Assembly (NCBI RefSeq): GCF_002236105.1
Contig: NZ_NIWU01000001.1
Span: forward strand, 1,240,001-1,304,000
Length of the DNA: 64,000 bases
Source: Pseudomonas umsongensis
Lineage (GTDB): Bacteria; Pseudomonadota; Gammaproteobacteria; Pseudomonadales; Pseudomonadaceae
Direction: 5' to 3'
Each line of letters opens with the position of its first letter. The first letter of the stretch is position 1. Below the pieces are notes generated by a model, which was given only the letters and a program-made list of their open reading frames with translations, did not search any database and was not told the origin of the DNA. The translations under genes and the position numbers were made by a program. Of the stretch, positions 25,930 to 33,648 are shown one piece after another.

Positions 25930-26370
25930 ATGCGAACAGCTCTAACCGTGTTTACTCCAATACTGGCGTTCTTACTGGCCCCCACTGCAAATGCCGAAAG
26001 TTCGGTTCAACAGCAAATCTGCCACAATGGCGTCTGCTATGATGTTGGCGGCCCGCCAGACTCTGGTGGCATTGGCGGCGATTGCTGCCCATTCAGCGAT
26101 GAACGCCTGAAACAAAATGTCCAGCGCCTGGAAAACCCGACGGAGAACCTGCTTAAACTCCGTGGCGTGACATTCAACTGGAAACACAACGACCAGCCTG
26201 ATGTCGGCCTGATCGCGCAAGATGTACAGAAGGTCTACCCACAGTTGGTACGCACTGAAGGCGATCACCTGCAAGTGGACTATCAAAAACTTGTAGCACC
26301 ATTAATTGAATCGGTTCGCGAACTCAATGCCAGAGTGCAAACCCTGGAAACAGCCCTGGCTAACAAGTAA
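25930..26370 (+). CDS. Secreted mini-protein with S74 self-cleaving chaperone domain
   Basis: A 146-residue protein with a signal peptide (residues 1-22, ending PTANA), a short Cys-rich stretch and then an S74 peptidase/intramolecular chaperone domain. The Cys-rich part (23-55) reads ESSVQQQICHNGVCYDV, then glycines, then GGDCCPF; cysteines are at 31, 36, 52 and 53. The S74 domain begins SDERLKQNVQRLENP at residue 56 and includes VTFNWKHN, VGLIAQDVQKVYPQLV and YQKLVAPLIESVRELN, ending in a coiled coil. In phage tail fibres this domain trimerises, then cuts itself off just before the Ser of SDERLK. Here there is no fibre, only a 33-residue mature peptide ahead of the cut. The upstream gap is AT-rich. 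No phage genes are nearby. Confidence 0.78.
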   Translation: MRTALTVFTPILAFLLAPTANAESSVQQQICHNGVCYDVGGPPDSGGIGGDCCPFSDERLKQNVQRLENPTENLLKLRGVTFNWKHNDQPDVGLIAQDVQKVYPQLVRTEGDHLQVDYQKLVAPLIESVRELNARVQTLETALANK

Positions 26371-26397
26371 CGAATTATAAAAGCGCCTGGTCGTCAT

Positions 26398-27435
26398 TCA
26401 TTGATCGGCAGTCTGCATCCCGGCTCGCGTCGCTCTGCCCAGTGTGCGAGAAAAAAAGCGTCCGGCTTCGGAGATCAGGTTGCGGTGAATATCGACGCGA
26501 TCGACACCGTCGGCATCGGTGCACAAGGCTGGCGTGACAACGATCTGCTCGTCATTGCACGGAGCCATGAATACGAAGTGCCCGGCCCCGGCCAGCAGCT
26601 TGAAATCGGGGGCGACGGGCAGTTTGCGCGCCAGGGCGGCGGCGTTCTTGTCGGGGTACACCAGCTTGTCGCCATCGCCGCTGTAAAGCAGCACCGGAAC
26701 ATGCACATCGGCCAGGGTATGACGACCGAACTTCAGGCTCAGTGGCGCCATCAGCAGCAATGCATGGACGCGCGGGTCGGCTACCGGTTGCAAATCATCG
26801 CGGTCGACAATCAGTTCACCCTGGGTATTGCAGGCATCACGGTCGTCCGGGCGCTCCTGGCAGTAGCGGCGCAGACGATCCAGATCCGGAGTCGCGCCCG
26901 ACAGTATCAATGCCGTCTCGCCGCCTGCCGAATAGCCAATGACGCCAACCTGCTCGGCATTGACATAAGGCGCGAGCATGGGATCGCCCAGGGTCGCGGT
27001 GATGGCTTCGGAAATCTGGATCGGCCGTCCGTACAAATTGCTCAAGGTGCCGAGGCGGCTGTGGTCTTTGGAGTTATCGCCGGGATGAATAACAGCCACC
27101 ACCACAAAACCCTTGCGTGCCAGCGACGTGGCCAGGTCATGCAGGGCCAATGGCGTGCCGGTGTTGCCATGGGACAGCATCAGCATTGGAAACCGGCCCA
27201 TGGCGACTTTGGTGTCTTCGCCGGCTTCGACGGTGTAGCCCTCAAGCCGGCTGGAGTGTTCCTTCGCGCTCGAAGGGTAGAACGCAATGGCCCGCATCGG
27301 TTGCAGATCGAGCGGATCGAGAAAGCTCATTTCATGAAAACCGACGCTCCAGTGAGGATGCGGCGCAGGTGCGGCGTGCACTGAATTCAGGCTGGCGAGC
27401 AGACAGATCAGTAAAGCTGCACAAAGACGCACCAT
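26398..27435 (-). CDS. Secreted alpha/beta hydrolase (dienelactone hydrolase/PAF-acetylhydrolase-like)
   Basis: A 345-residue protein with a signal peptide (MVRLCAALLICLLASLNSVHAA). The fold is alpha/beta hydrolase: the strand and oxyanion region FPMLMLSHGNTG, then the nucleophile elbow GVIGYSAGGETAL (Ser in GYSAG), a possible acid in VLLYSGDGDKLVYPDK, and the His in LLAGAGHFVFMAPC. The opening VGFHEMSFLDPLDLQPMRAIAFYPS resembles predicted dienelactone hydrolases/PAF acetylhydrolase-type esterases. It probably hydrolyses an ester in the periplasm; the substrate is unknown. ATG 27435 is the codon that begins the signal peptide; the longer frame to 27615 is rejected. Confidence 0.82.
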   Translation of the reverse strand: MVRLCAALLICLLASLNSVHAAPAPHPHWSVGFHEMSFLDPLDLQPMRAIAFYPSSAKEHSSRLEGYTVEAGEDTKVAMGRFPMLMLSHGNTGTPLALHDLATSLARKGFVVVAVIHPGDNSKDHSRLGTLSNLYGRPIQISEAITATLGDPMLAPYVNAEQVGVIGYSAGGETALILSGATPDLDRLRRYCQERPDDRDACNTQGELIVDRDDLQPVADPRVHALLLMAPLSLKFGRHTLADVHVPVLLYSGDGDKLVYPDKNAAALARKLPVAPDFKLLAGAGHFVFMAPCNDEQIVVTPALCTDADGVDRVDIHRNLISEAGRFFSRTLGRATRAGMQTADQ

Positions 27436-27618
27436 GGGATGCCCCACCTTGCTACGGAACGGAGACGTTAAGCCTCGACTGCATGACTCGGGCCACAATT
27501 TTGCAAGCGCAATTAGCAATACTGAGAAACAAAAAACTCCGCATCTGCCACTTGCGTGAACAGAATACAGAGTTTTTTGGGGATTGCCTGCAGCGACAGC
27601 GGGGTCTTTATCCAAACC

Positions 27619-28230
27619 TTATGCGGCGGCGAACAGCTGCTCGCTGATTTGTGCCTGGGCATCACTCATCGCTTTGCCGCGCACTTCGTCACCGTAAGCC
27701 AGGCCGTGGGCACGGACGAATTCGATGTCGGTAATGCCGATGAAACCAAACAGCACCTTCAAGTAGTCTTCGTGGGCAACACCGGTTGCCTGGCCGGCGT
27801 GCAGGCCACCGGAAGTCGAAACGACCACCACTTTCTTGCCACCGCACAGGCCTTCAGGGCCGGCGTCGGTGTAGCGGAATGTCTGGCCGGCGACGGCAAT
27901 GCGGTCGATCCAGGCCTTCAATTGGGTCGGGATGGTGAAGTTATACATCGGCGCTGCAATCACCACGGCATCCGCGGCGAGGAACTCGGCCAGGGTAGAC
28001 GCGCTCAGTTCGGCTTCGTGCTGTTGGGCCGCGTTGCGCAGTTCAGCCGTGGTACCCGCTGCAACCAGTGTGGTCGAGGAAAAATGGCTGATGGCGTCGG
28101 CTGCCAGATCGCGGTAGGTCACAACGGCGGACGGCTCGGCGGCTTGCCAGGCTTTGACGACTTCGCTGCTCAGCTGACGGGAAGCCGAGTTGTCACCAAG
28201 AATGCTCGAATCGATATGCAGCAGTTTCAT
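27619..28230 (-). CDS. azoR: FMN-dependent NADH-azoreductase
   Basis: A 203-residue flavodoxin-like quinone/azo reductase. Markers are [21 protein letters not shown] (FMN phosphate-binding start), [18 protein letters not shown] (flavin and dimer contacts) and [12 protein letters not shown]. AzoR dimers reduce azo dyes and quinones with NADH and are part of electrophile defence in the cytoplasm. It is divergent from a LysR regulator at 28363, with 132 bases between the starts, which is the usual arrangement for control by that regulator. ATG 28230 has GGAGATCC upstream. Confidence 0.93.
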   Translation of the reverse strand: MKLLHIDSSILGDNSASRQLSSEVVKAWQAAEPSAVVTYRDLAADAISHFSSTTLVAAGTTAELRNAAQQHEAELSASTLAEFLAADAVVIAAPMYNFTIPTQLKAWIDRIAVAGQTFRYTDAGPEGLCGGKKVVVVSTSGGLHAGQATGVAHEDYLKVLFGFIGITDIEFVRAHGLAYGDEVRGKAMSDAQAQISEQLFAAA

Positions 28231-28362
28231 GTGGGATCTCCAGGTGAGGATCGCCGTCAGGGGCGATCTGATGGAAACAATCCTACAGATCAAACCAATA
28301 ACTGATTAGACTGCAACAATACGATAGTTTGTCTCACTGGTAGAACGATCGAGAAAACGCCC

Positions 28363-29271
28363 ATGCAAGACCTTAATGATCTCTATTACTTCGCCAAAGT
28401 CGTCGAGGCTGGCGGCTTCGCGGCCGCCGGACGTTTGCTGGGGATTCCCAAGTCGCGATTGTCCAGGCGCATCGCCGAGCTGGAAGAGCGCCTGGGTGCA
28501 CGTTTACTGCAACGCACCACAAGGCAACTGAAACTCACTGCCGTAGGCGAACGTTATCTGCGCCACTGCCAGGCGATGCTACTGGAAGCGGAAATGGCTG
28601 ACGAAGCCGTGGCCAGTATGTCCAGCGAACCCCGTGGGCGCTTGCGAGTCTCTTCCCCGGTCGGCCTGGCTCACGAAATGCTGCCGGGGGTAATCAGCAA
28701 CTTCCTCGAGAAGTATCCGCAAGTGCAGCTGGAGGTGATGCTGGTCAATCGACGCGTCGACCTGGTGACCGAAGGCGTGGACGTTGCATTACGCGTGCGC
28801 GAACCGGGTGATGAAGACCCGCTGTTGGTGACTCGCCGCCTGCGCCAGGCGCAGATGCTGATGGTCGCCAGCCCCGCCTTTCTCGAGGGGCTTGAGATCA
28901 ATCATCCCGACGACCTGAAAAACCTGCCGGTACTTGGCGCCCTCGAACCCGATCGCCTGGTGCACATTGGCCTGGTCGATCGCCAGGGCAAAAAATACGA
29001 CCTGGCCCTAGAAGCGCGGCTGGGCATCGACGACTTCATCGTGCGCAAGACCTGCACACTGGCTGGCCAGGGCTTCACGACGCTGCCGATGATGTATTGC
29101 GAGCAGGAGCTGGCAAATGGCTCACTGGTACAGTTACTGCCCGAGTGGTCGCTGCCCGGGGGTTGGTTGCAGGCGGTCTACCCTCATCGACGCGGCGTGA
29201 TGCCGGCCGTGCGCGCCTGGCTTGACCATCTGATCGAAACATTCAATGCCTGTGGAGATCGCTTGATATGA
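28363..29271 (+). CDS. LysR-type regulator, probably of azoR
   Basis: A 302-residue LysR protein. The N-terminal winged helix-turn-helix (residues 1-60, DLYYFAKVVEAGGFAAAGRLLGIPKSRLSRRIAELEERL, split across the recognition helix) is followed by the effector-binding domain (about 90-295, GRLRVSSPVGLAHEMLPG onward). Similar regulators sit divergent from quinone or azo reductase genes in Pseudomonas and respond to quinone or redox stress. Divergence from azoR with a short shared promoter supports the link, but the inducer is not readable. Its stop overlaps the start of the next gene (ATGA), so the two are co-translated. Confidence 0.92.
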   Translation: MQDLNDLYYFAKVVEAGGFAAAGRLLGIPKSRLSRRIAELEERLGARLLQRTTRQLKLTAVGERYLRHCQAMLLEAEMADEAVASMSSEPRGRLRVSSPVGLAHEMLPGVISNFLEKYPQVQLEVMLVNRRVDLVTEGVDVALRVREPGDEDPLLVTRRLRQAQMLMVASPAFLEGLEINHPDDLKNLPVLGALEPDRLVHIGLVDRQGKKYDLALEARLGIDDFIVRKTCTLAGQGFTTLPMMYCEQELANGSLVQLLPEWSLPGGWLQAVYPHRRGVMPAVRAWLDHLIETFNACGDRLI

Positions 29272-29627
29272 AGGCAGGACGCATGAGCGAGGCCGACGTA
29301 GCGGCTTTTTGCCTGGCTTTGCCGGGTGCCCGTGAAGATTACAAATGGGGTGGCGTGCGGGTATTTTCGATTGCCGGCAACAAGATGTTTGCCTTGCAGA
29401 ACCTGCGCGGCGAGTCACTGGCTTTCAAGGTCGACAAGGACCTGTTTCTGGGGCACTGCGACCGTCCCGGCATTCACCCGGCGCCTTATCTGGCCCGGGC
29501 ACAATGGATTATCATGACCACGCCCTACCCGCTCGGCGCCGAGGAATTGCAAGGCTTGCTGAAGCGTTCTCATCAACTGGTGGTGAGCAAGTTGCCCAAG
29601 CGCACGCAGGTCGGCCTCTTGCTCTAG
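29268..29627 (+). CDS. MmcQ/YjbR family protein
   Basis: A 119-residue protein. Residues 10-40 contain the family pattern CLALPGAREDYKWGGVRVFSI, and the middle has MFALQNLRGESLAFKVD followed by CDRPGIHPAPYLARAQWI. The MmcQ/YjbR fold resembles the DNA-binding domain of certain double-wing proteins, but DNA binding is not shown for most members and the function is unclear. The start ATG overlaps the LysR stop by four bases. It could serve in the same response as the regulator. Confidence 0.85.
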   Translation: MKAGRMSEADVAAFCLALPGAREDYKWGGVRVFSIAGNKMFALQNLRGESLAFKVDKDLFLGHCDRPGIHPAPYLARAQWIIMTTPYPLGAEELQGLLKRSHQLVVSKLPKRTQVGLLL

Positions 29628-29638
29628 CAGCGCCTCGA

Positions 29639-30049
29639 TCAGAACAGTGAGAACAGCTGCGCCTCGAGGAACAGCTGGTCGATCCAGAACACCTGGTGCA
29701 GCAGCACGATGATCCAGAACACCAGTTGAAAGGACACCTTGCGCGTCTTGTGCCGAAACACTTGCTGCGCGAGCAAGGCGCCCGGCCAGCCGCCAGCGAA
29801 TTCCAGCGCATGCAGGACGTTTTCCGGCGTACGCCAGTGATCAACGCGCGCTTTGCGCTTGTCGCTCCAGTACAGCAGGAACGCCAGCACGCTGACGATA
29901 CCGTAGGCCGCCAGGGGAATCAGTGAACCCCCTTGCAGCCACCACGACATCGAACCGAACAGCGGCAGCGCGCACACCATCGCAAACACCAGCAGCTTCA
30001 GGCGCAGGTGGCGGATGTTTGCCCCGTTGCGCGCGCTGACACCATTCAT
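29639..30049 (-). CDS. DUF1294 membrane protein
   Basis: A 136-residue protein with about three to four membrane segments ([58 protein letters not shown]). The central sequence [41 protein letters not shown], read in pieces, is the DUF1294 signature. In many bacteria DUF1294 is fused to a cold-shock domain; here it is free. Function unknown. Its ATG overlaps the uppP stop (four bases), so it is translationally coupled to undecaprenyl-phosphate recycling. Confidence 0.83.
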   Translation of the reverse strand: MNGVSARNGANIRHLRLKLLVFAMVCALPLFGSMSWWLQGGSLIPLAAYGIVSVLAFLLYWSDKRKARVDHWRTPENVLHALEFAGGWPGALLAQQVFRHKTRKVSFQLVFWIIVLLHQVFWIDQLFLEAQLFSLF

Positions 30050-30876
30050 GGCTTGGCCGCGGTCCAGTCAACCCAACCGAATTGCCAGGTGGCCAGGATG
30101 AGCAAGCCGAAAGCAATGCGGTACCAGGCGAACACCGCATAACTGTGGCTGGCGATGAACATGAGCAAGCCTCGCACCGCGATCATCGCGAAAATGAACG
30201 CCGTGATGAAGCCAATCGCAAACACCGGGAAATCCGCAGGCACGAACAGGTCGCGATACTTGTACCCCGAGTACACCGCAGCCCCCACCATGGTCGGCAT
30301 GGCCAGGAAGAAGGAAAACTCGGTAGCGGTCTTGCGCGACAGGCCGAACAACAAGCCGCCGATGATCGTCGAGCCTGAGCGCGAGGTGCCCGGAATCATC
30401 GCCAGGCACTGGGCCAGGCCGACTTTAAGGGCGTCTTTCCAGGTCATGTCATCGACGCTTTCTGCATGTACTTCGTGCTGGCGCTTTTCAGCCCACAACA
30501 TGACGATGCCGCCCACGACCAATGCCGTGGCTACCGTGATCGGGTTGAACAGGTAGTGGTGAATCAAGTCGGCGAAAATCACCCCCAATACCACCGCCGG
30601 AAAGAAGGCAATCAGCAGGTTGGCGGTAAAGCGCCGGGCATTGGGCTGCGTCGGCAGGCCCACTACCACATCGAAAATCTTGCGACGAAACTGCCAGACT
30701 ACCGCCAGGATGGCGCCGAGCTGGATAATGATGTTGAACGCCATGGCACGCTCACCACCGAAGTTGAGCAAGTCGGCGACAATAATCTGGTGCCCGGTAC
30801 TGGAAATGGGCAAGAACTCCGTCAGCCCTTCTACAATGCCAAGAATCAAAGCCTGAAAGGCCGTCCAAAGATCCAT
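30046..30876 (-). CDS. uppP: Undecaprenyl-diphosphate phosphatase UppP (BacA)
   Basis: A 276-residue polytopic inner-membrane protein. Both catalytic signatures are present: [17 protein letters not shown] (about residues 13-29) and [14 protein letters not shown] (about 165-178). It removes a phosphate from undecaprenyl diphosphate, regenerating the lipid carrier for peptidoglycan and O-antigen synthesis; high levels confer bacitracin resistance. ATG 30876 has GGGGGA upstream, which fixes the start six codons inside the longer frame. An 11-base dyad TTTAC-T-GTAAA at 30932-30942 lies in its leader, of unknown meaning. It is divergent from pnuC. Confidence 0.95.
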   Translation of the reverse strand: MDLWTAFQALILGIVEGLTEFLPISSTGHQIIVADLLNFGGERAMAFNIIIQLGAILAVVWQFRRKIFDVVVGLPTQPNARRFTANLLIAFFPAVVLGVIFADLIHHYLFNPITVATALVVGGIVMLWAEKRQHEVHAESVDDMTWKDALKVGLAQCLAMIPGTSRSGSTIIGGLLFGLSRKTATEFSFFLAMPTMVGAAVYSGYKYRDLFVPADFPVFAIGFITAFIFAMIAVRGLLMFIASHSYAVFAWYRIAFGLLILATWQFGWVDWTAAKP

Positions 30877-31161
30877 CAATCCCCCAAAAGGCAATGCGTC
30901 GACGCATGCCCCGTTAATTTATTCAAAGCCGTTTACTGTAAATCAGCGTCGTTGAGTCCCGCGCGCACAAGCCTACGCAAAAATCTCCAGAGTTTCGTGA
31001 AAAATCAGTTTGATTTCAGGTTTTTGCGTGCGGGACGAAATCCTAGCAGACAAGTACGCCTAATGCTGTCGTGTTGCAGGCTCCGATAGAGACGCTGCAT
31101 CAAGCCTCCTCGCGGTAATCCGGTTACAATTCGCCCCCTCTTCGATTTTCCAGGGAAACTT

Positions 31162-31725
31162 ATGTCCGGGCTTGAACTGTTTGCCGCTACCCTCGGCGTC
31201 ATCGCCGTCTGGTTGACGGTCAAGCAGAACCCTTGGTGCTGGCCGATCGGCCTGGTCATGGTGCTGATCTACAGCTGGATCTTTTTTGAGGTGAAGCTGT
31301 ATTCGGACATGTTGCTGCAAGTGATATATGCCGCGCTGCAGATTTATGGCTGGTGGCAATGGACGCGCGCAGGCCAGGCGCATCTTGGACGCGAGGTCAG
31401 CCGGCTGGATGGGCAGGCGGTGGCTTCGGGGCTGGCCCTGGGCGCGCTCGGCAGCCTGTTGCTGGGCGCCGCCATGGCGCACTGGACCGATGCCGCACAA
31501 CCCTGGCTAGATGCCGCCCTCACGGCTTTCAGCCTGGTGGCGCAATGGTGGATGGCGCAAAAACGCCTGCAATGCTGGCCGTTGTGGATCGTCCTGGACT
31601 GCGTCTTCGTCGGCTTGTTCCTCTATAAGGGGATGTACCTGACGGCTGCCCTGTATGGGTTGTTCGCCCTGTTGGCTATTCAAGGCTGGCGGACATGGCG
31701 CAGCGACCCGGTGCTATGCCCATGA
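31162..31725 (+). CDS. pnuC: Nicotinamide riboside transporter PnuC
   Basis: A 187-residue protein with about seven hydrophobic segments and the PnuC pattern: LELFAATLGVIAVWLTVKQN at the start (the tryptophan and Asn face the ligand in homologues), WPIGLVMVLIYSWIFFEVKLYSDM, LQIYGWWQWTR and WPLWIVLDCVFVGLFLYKGMYL. It imports nicotinamide riboside by facilitated diffusion, driven by phosphorylation inside. CAGGGAAACTT before ATG supports this start. The stop TGA overlaps the ATG of the kinase gene, making a transport-trap pair. Confidence 0.93.
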   Translation: MSGLELFAATLGVIAVWLTVKQNPWCWPIGLVMVLIYSWIFFEVKLYSDMLLQVIYAALQIYGWWQWTRAGQAHLGREVSRLDGQAVASGLALGALGSLLLGAAMAHWTDAAQPWLDAALTAFSLVAQWWMAQKRLQCWPLWIVLDCVFVGLFLYKGMYLTAALYGLFALLAIQGWRTWRSDPVLCP

Positions 31726-32246
31726 AGGTGCTGGTGCTGGCAGGACCGGAATCGAGTGGCAAAAGCTGGCTTTCGAGCGAGATTTACGCCAATTTCGGCG
31801 GCATATTGGTCGGCGAGTATGTTCGGTATTTCATCGAGAATGAAGCCCGGCTAACCTGCTTCGAAGACATTACGCCCATAGCACTTGGCCAGCTTACTTG
31901 GGAAGATCAGGCACGGGCGAAACAGCCGTCACTGTTGATTCTCGATACGCACCTGTTAAGCAATGTACTTTGGAGTCGAACGTTGTTCGGCGCCTGCCCG
32001 TCGTGGATCGAACGGGCTTTGAAGAAACGCCATTACGACCTTCACCTGCTGCTGAGCCCTGATACGGTGGCCTGGCATGACGACGGACAGCGTTGCCAGC
32101 CGCAACTGGAAGAACGCCAGGCATTTTTCCAGGCCAGCCGCCAGTGGTTTGAGCTGCATCGCCAGCCTTACGAGGTACTGCAAGGTGACTGGCAACAACG
32201 CAAGGACATGGCTTTCGAGGCTGTGACACGCTTGCTACGCACCTGA
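31722..32246 (+). CDS. Nicotinamide riboside kinase-like ATPase (NadR C-terminal domain type)
   Basis: A 174-residue P-loop protein. Walker A is GPESSGKSWL near residue 8, followed by GEYVRYFIE, a family mark of NadR-type kinases, and LLILDTHLLSNVLWSRTLF. It corresponds to the kinase domain of NadR without the adenylyltransferase or HTH domains. Next to pnuC it should phosphorylate nicotinamide riboside to NMN, trapping it in the cell for NAD synthesis. The start at 31722 overlaps the pnuC stop (ATGA); ATGs at 31716 and 31695 are in frame alternatives. Confidence 0.85.
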   Translation: MKVLVLAGPESSGKSWLSSEIYANFGGILVGEYVRYFIENEARLTCFEDITPIALGQLTWEDQARAKQPSLLILDTHLLSNVLWSRTLFGACPSWIERALKKRHYDLHLLLSPDTVAWHDDGQRCQPQLEERQAFFQASRQWFELHRQPYEVLQGDWQQRKDMAFEAVTRLLRT

Positions 32247-32317
32247 CAGGGCGGCCCCGCCCTGTCAGAAAATGTCCATTGCTGAAACACCTCGCCCCGC
32301 GCAAACCCTCAAGCTAG

Positions 32318-32356
32318 AGCGGCTCAAGCATTTTCTCAAGAAAATGTTAAGCCGCT
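32318..32356. promoter_or_regulatory. Imperfect palindrome, candidate activator site upstream of fapA
   Basis: Arms AGCGGCT-CAAG-CATTTTCT and AGAAAATG-TTA-AGCCGCT mirror each other around 32337, with one unpaired base between the inner and outer arm. It lies about 170-190 bases upstream of the putative -24/-12 promoter, a typical distance for an enhancer. It is not followed by a T run, so a terminator is less likely. Confidence 0.5.
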
Positions 32357-32505
32357 GATACAACGCCCCCTAATCGCCCTTAGCAAGCAATGCCGCCAGC
32401 ATGGACGGCACTTTCGCGCGCCTTTGTCTCAGTGACGTTACAAAGTGTTTTTCTCCACCTCAACAGTTAAAGCCAAGCCACTGTTATTGAAGACAAATCA
32501 AAAAC

Positions 32506-32521
32506 CGGCACACCTTCTGCT
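32506..32521 (+). promoter_or_regulatory. Candidate sigma-54 (-24/-12) promoter of fapABCDEF
   Basis: CGGCACACCTTCTGCT has GG and GC separated by exactly ten bases, and matches TGGCACG-N4-TTGCW at all the most conserved positions (GGCAC and TGC). Transcription would start near 32532, about 48 bases before the fapA start. A second GGCAC at about 32405 has nine-base spacing and was not chosen. Confidence 0.6.
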
Positions 32522-32579
32522 CTCTTCCCCTGCAACGCTGATAAGGGCCAGCGTTCCACTTACAGAAGGAATTGCCGCC

Positions 32580-33017
32580 GTGGGGAAACTCCAGAACAAA
32601 ATCCATAGCCTCCTGCTGGTCGGATGCACACTGAGCTCAATGGCCTGCCTGTCTGCACAAGCGGACAACGGCATTATCATCATCAAGCGTGATGTCCAGG
32701 TGCGCAACGCGACGACTGCGCCGCTCGTTCCCGACCCTAACCCCACGACCGTCAATGCCAACCCGTCCAAACAGGTCCTCGCTCAAACCAACGAGTTGAG
32801 TGACGGTGACTTTGCCGGCGTTGCCAGTGGTGCAGGCATCTCCCGACTGGTGACGCAAAACACCAACAACCTGGGCGGCAATATCAGCACCCAGACCCAA
32901 CTTTCCAACCTCCCCGCCGGGCGTTCGGGCAATTCCGGCAGCGGCATTGCCAACATGGTCAATTCAAACGTCCAGCAGGGCCTGGGCGCTCTGAGAATCA
33001 TAACGGGAGACCGTTAA
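32580..33017 (+). CDS. fapA: FapA, amyloid chaperone-like protein
   Basis: A 145-residue secreted protein starting at GTG 32580 with AAGGA about ten bases upstream. The signal peptide is KIHSLLLVGCTLSSMACLSAQA. The mature part has SKQVLAQTNELSDGDFAGVA, RLVTQNTNNLGGNIS and NMVNSNVQQGLGALRI, Gln/Asn-rich segments reminiscent of short amyloid repeats. FapA is the first gene of the Pseudomonas functional amyloid operon; in studied strains its loss changes fibre composition, suggesting that it chaperones FapB/FapC in the periplasm. The frame is open for another 45 codons upstream, but that stretch covers the promoter. Confidence 0.85.
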   Translation: MGKLQNKIHSLLLVGCTLSSMACLSAQADNGIIIIKRDVQVRNATTAPLVPDPNPTTVNANPSKQVLAQTNELSDGDFAGVASGAGISRLVTQNTNNLGGNISTQTQLSNLPAGRSGNSGSGIANMVNSNVQQGLGALRIITGDR

Positions 33018-33018
33018 G

Positions 33019-33597
33019 ATGAATCGTACGCTGCTGATGATCGCCATGTTTTGCAGTGCATCGACCTTCGCCCAATCCCCCGTCCCCGTCATCAATAACG
33101 CCGACATCGACGGTTCGGGCGCGCAGTATCAAGGCAACTTCGCGGTCAACCAGGCGGCCGGCGACCTGCAGCAACAGGCTAATGCCCGGGCCATCGCCGC
33201 GGGTCATAACGCCAGCGCGACCACAGAGATTCGCCAACGGTTACGCACCATTGTCGACCCCAACATGGATGCCCGATCCAGCATTCAAGGCGACTCCTTC
33301 AGCCATGGCAATGGCGCGTTGGGCGTCAACCAGAGCGCGGGCGCCAGCAACCAGCAAGCCAATGCGCTGCGGATCAGCACCAGCGCACAGCCGCAAAGTA
33401 TCGATGACAGCGTCCTCATGCAACAGAACGTGACGCTGCTCTCCAACTCCGATCCAACTGACTCCGCACCAGGCTATCGCCAGGTCACCACCAGTGACCA
33501 GGCTTTCACCGGTAGCCGTGGGCTCATTCAGTTGAATCAGAGCGCCGGGGTGGGAAACCGAATGGCCAACACCCTCAGCGTACGGGTCGTGGACTGA
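33019..33597 (+). CDS. fapB: FapB, amyloid nucleator
   Basis: A 192-residue secreted protein, one base after the fapA stop. A signal peptide (MNRTLLMIAMFCSASTFA) is followed by three imperfect repeats rich in Gln, Asn, Gly and Ala. Their cores are NFAVNQAAGDLQQQANARAI, GALGVNQSAGASNQQANALRI and LIQLNQSAGVGNRMANTLSV, each near a 35-residue unit with two linkers between them. The same three-repeat plan occurs in FapC. FapB is a minor fibre component and thought to nucleate FapC polymerisation on the cell surface. The mature part contains no cysteine. Confidence 0.88.
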   Translation: MNRTLLMIAMFCSASTFAQSPVPVINNADIDGSGAQYQGNFAVNQAAGDLQQQANARAIAAGHNASATTEIRQRLRTIVDPNMDARSSIQGDSFSHGNGALGVNQSAGASNQQANALRISTSAQPQSIDDSVLMQQNVTLLSNSDPTDSAPGYRQVTTSDQAFTGSRGLIQLNQSAGVGNRMANTLSVRVVD

Positions 33598-33648
33598 CCC
33601 AAACAGGTAATAACAACACTTAACCTAAAATAAGTACGGAGAATCACC

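Larger units (their letters stand above)
32247..32579. promoter_or_regulatory. Control region upstream of fapA
   Basis: 333 bases between the NAD kinase gene and fapA. In order it has a GC-rich hairpin at the kinase gene end (GACAGGGCGG / CCGCCCTGTC, 32247-32267, no following T run), a 39-base imperfect palindrome at 32318-32356, and a sigma-54-type promoter at 32506-32521. The ribosome-binding site AAGGA is at about 32565. No additional gene is seen. Confidence 0.6.

Noticed and set aside
25771..26397. Prophage remnant suggested by the S74 (tail fibre) domain
   Set aside because: No other phage gene, integrase or attachment repeat is present, and the protein has a signal peptide, so a secreted cellular protein fits better.
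30932..30942. TTTAC-T-GTAAA palindrome upstream of uppP as an NAD-repressor site for pnuC
   Set aside because: Only 11 bases long, closer to uppP than to pnuC, and not matching any repressor consensus I can recall with confidence.
32400..32420. Second sigma-54-like GGCAC site upstream of fapA
   Set aside because: GG-to-GC spacing is nine bases rather than ten, and the downstream site at 32506 has the exact spacing.
32445..32579. Extended fapA start at 32445
   Set aside because: The extension covers the putative promoter and lacks a ribosome-binding site, and only GTG 32580 begins just ahead of the signal peptide.
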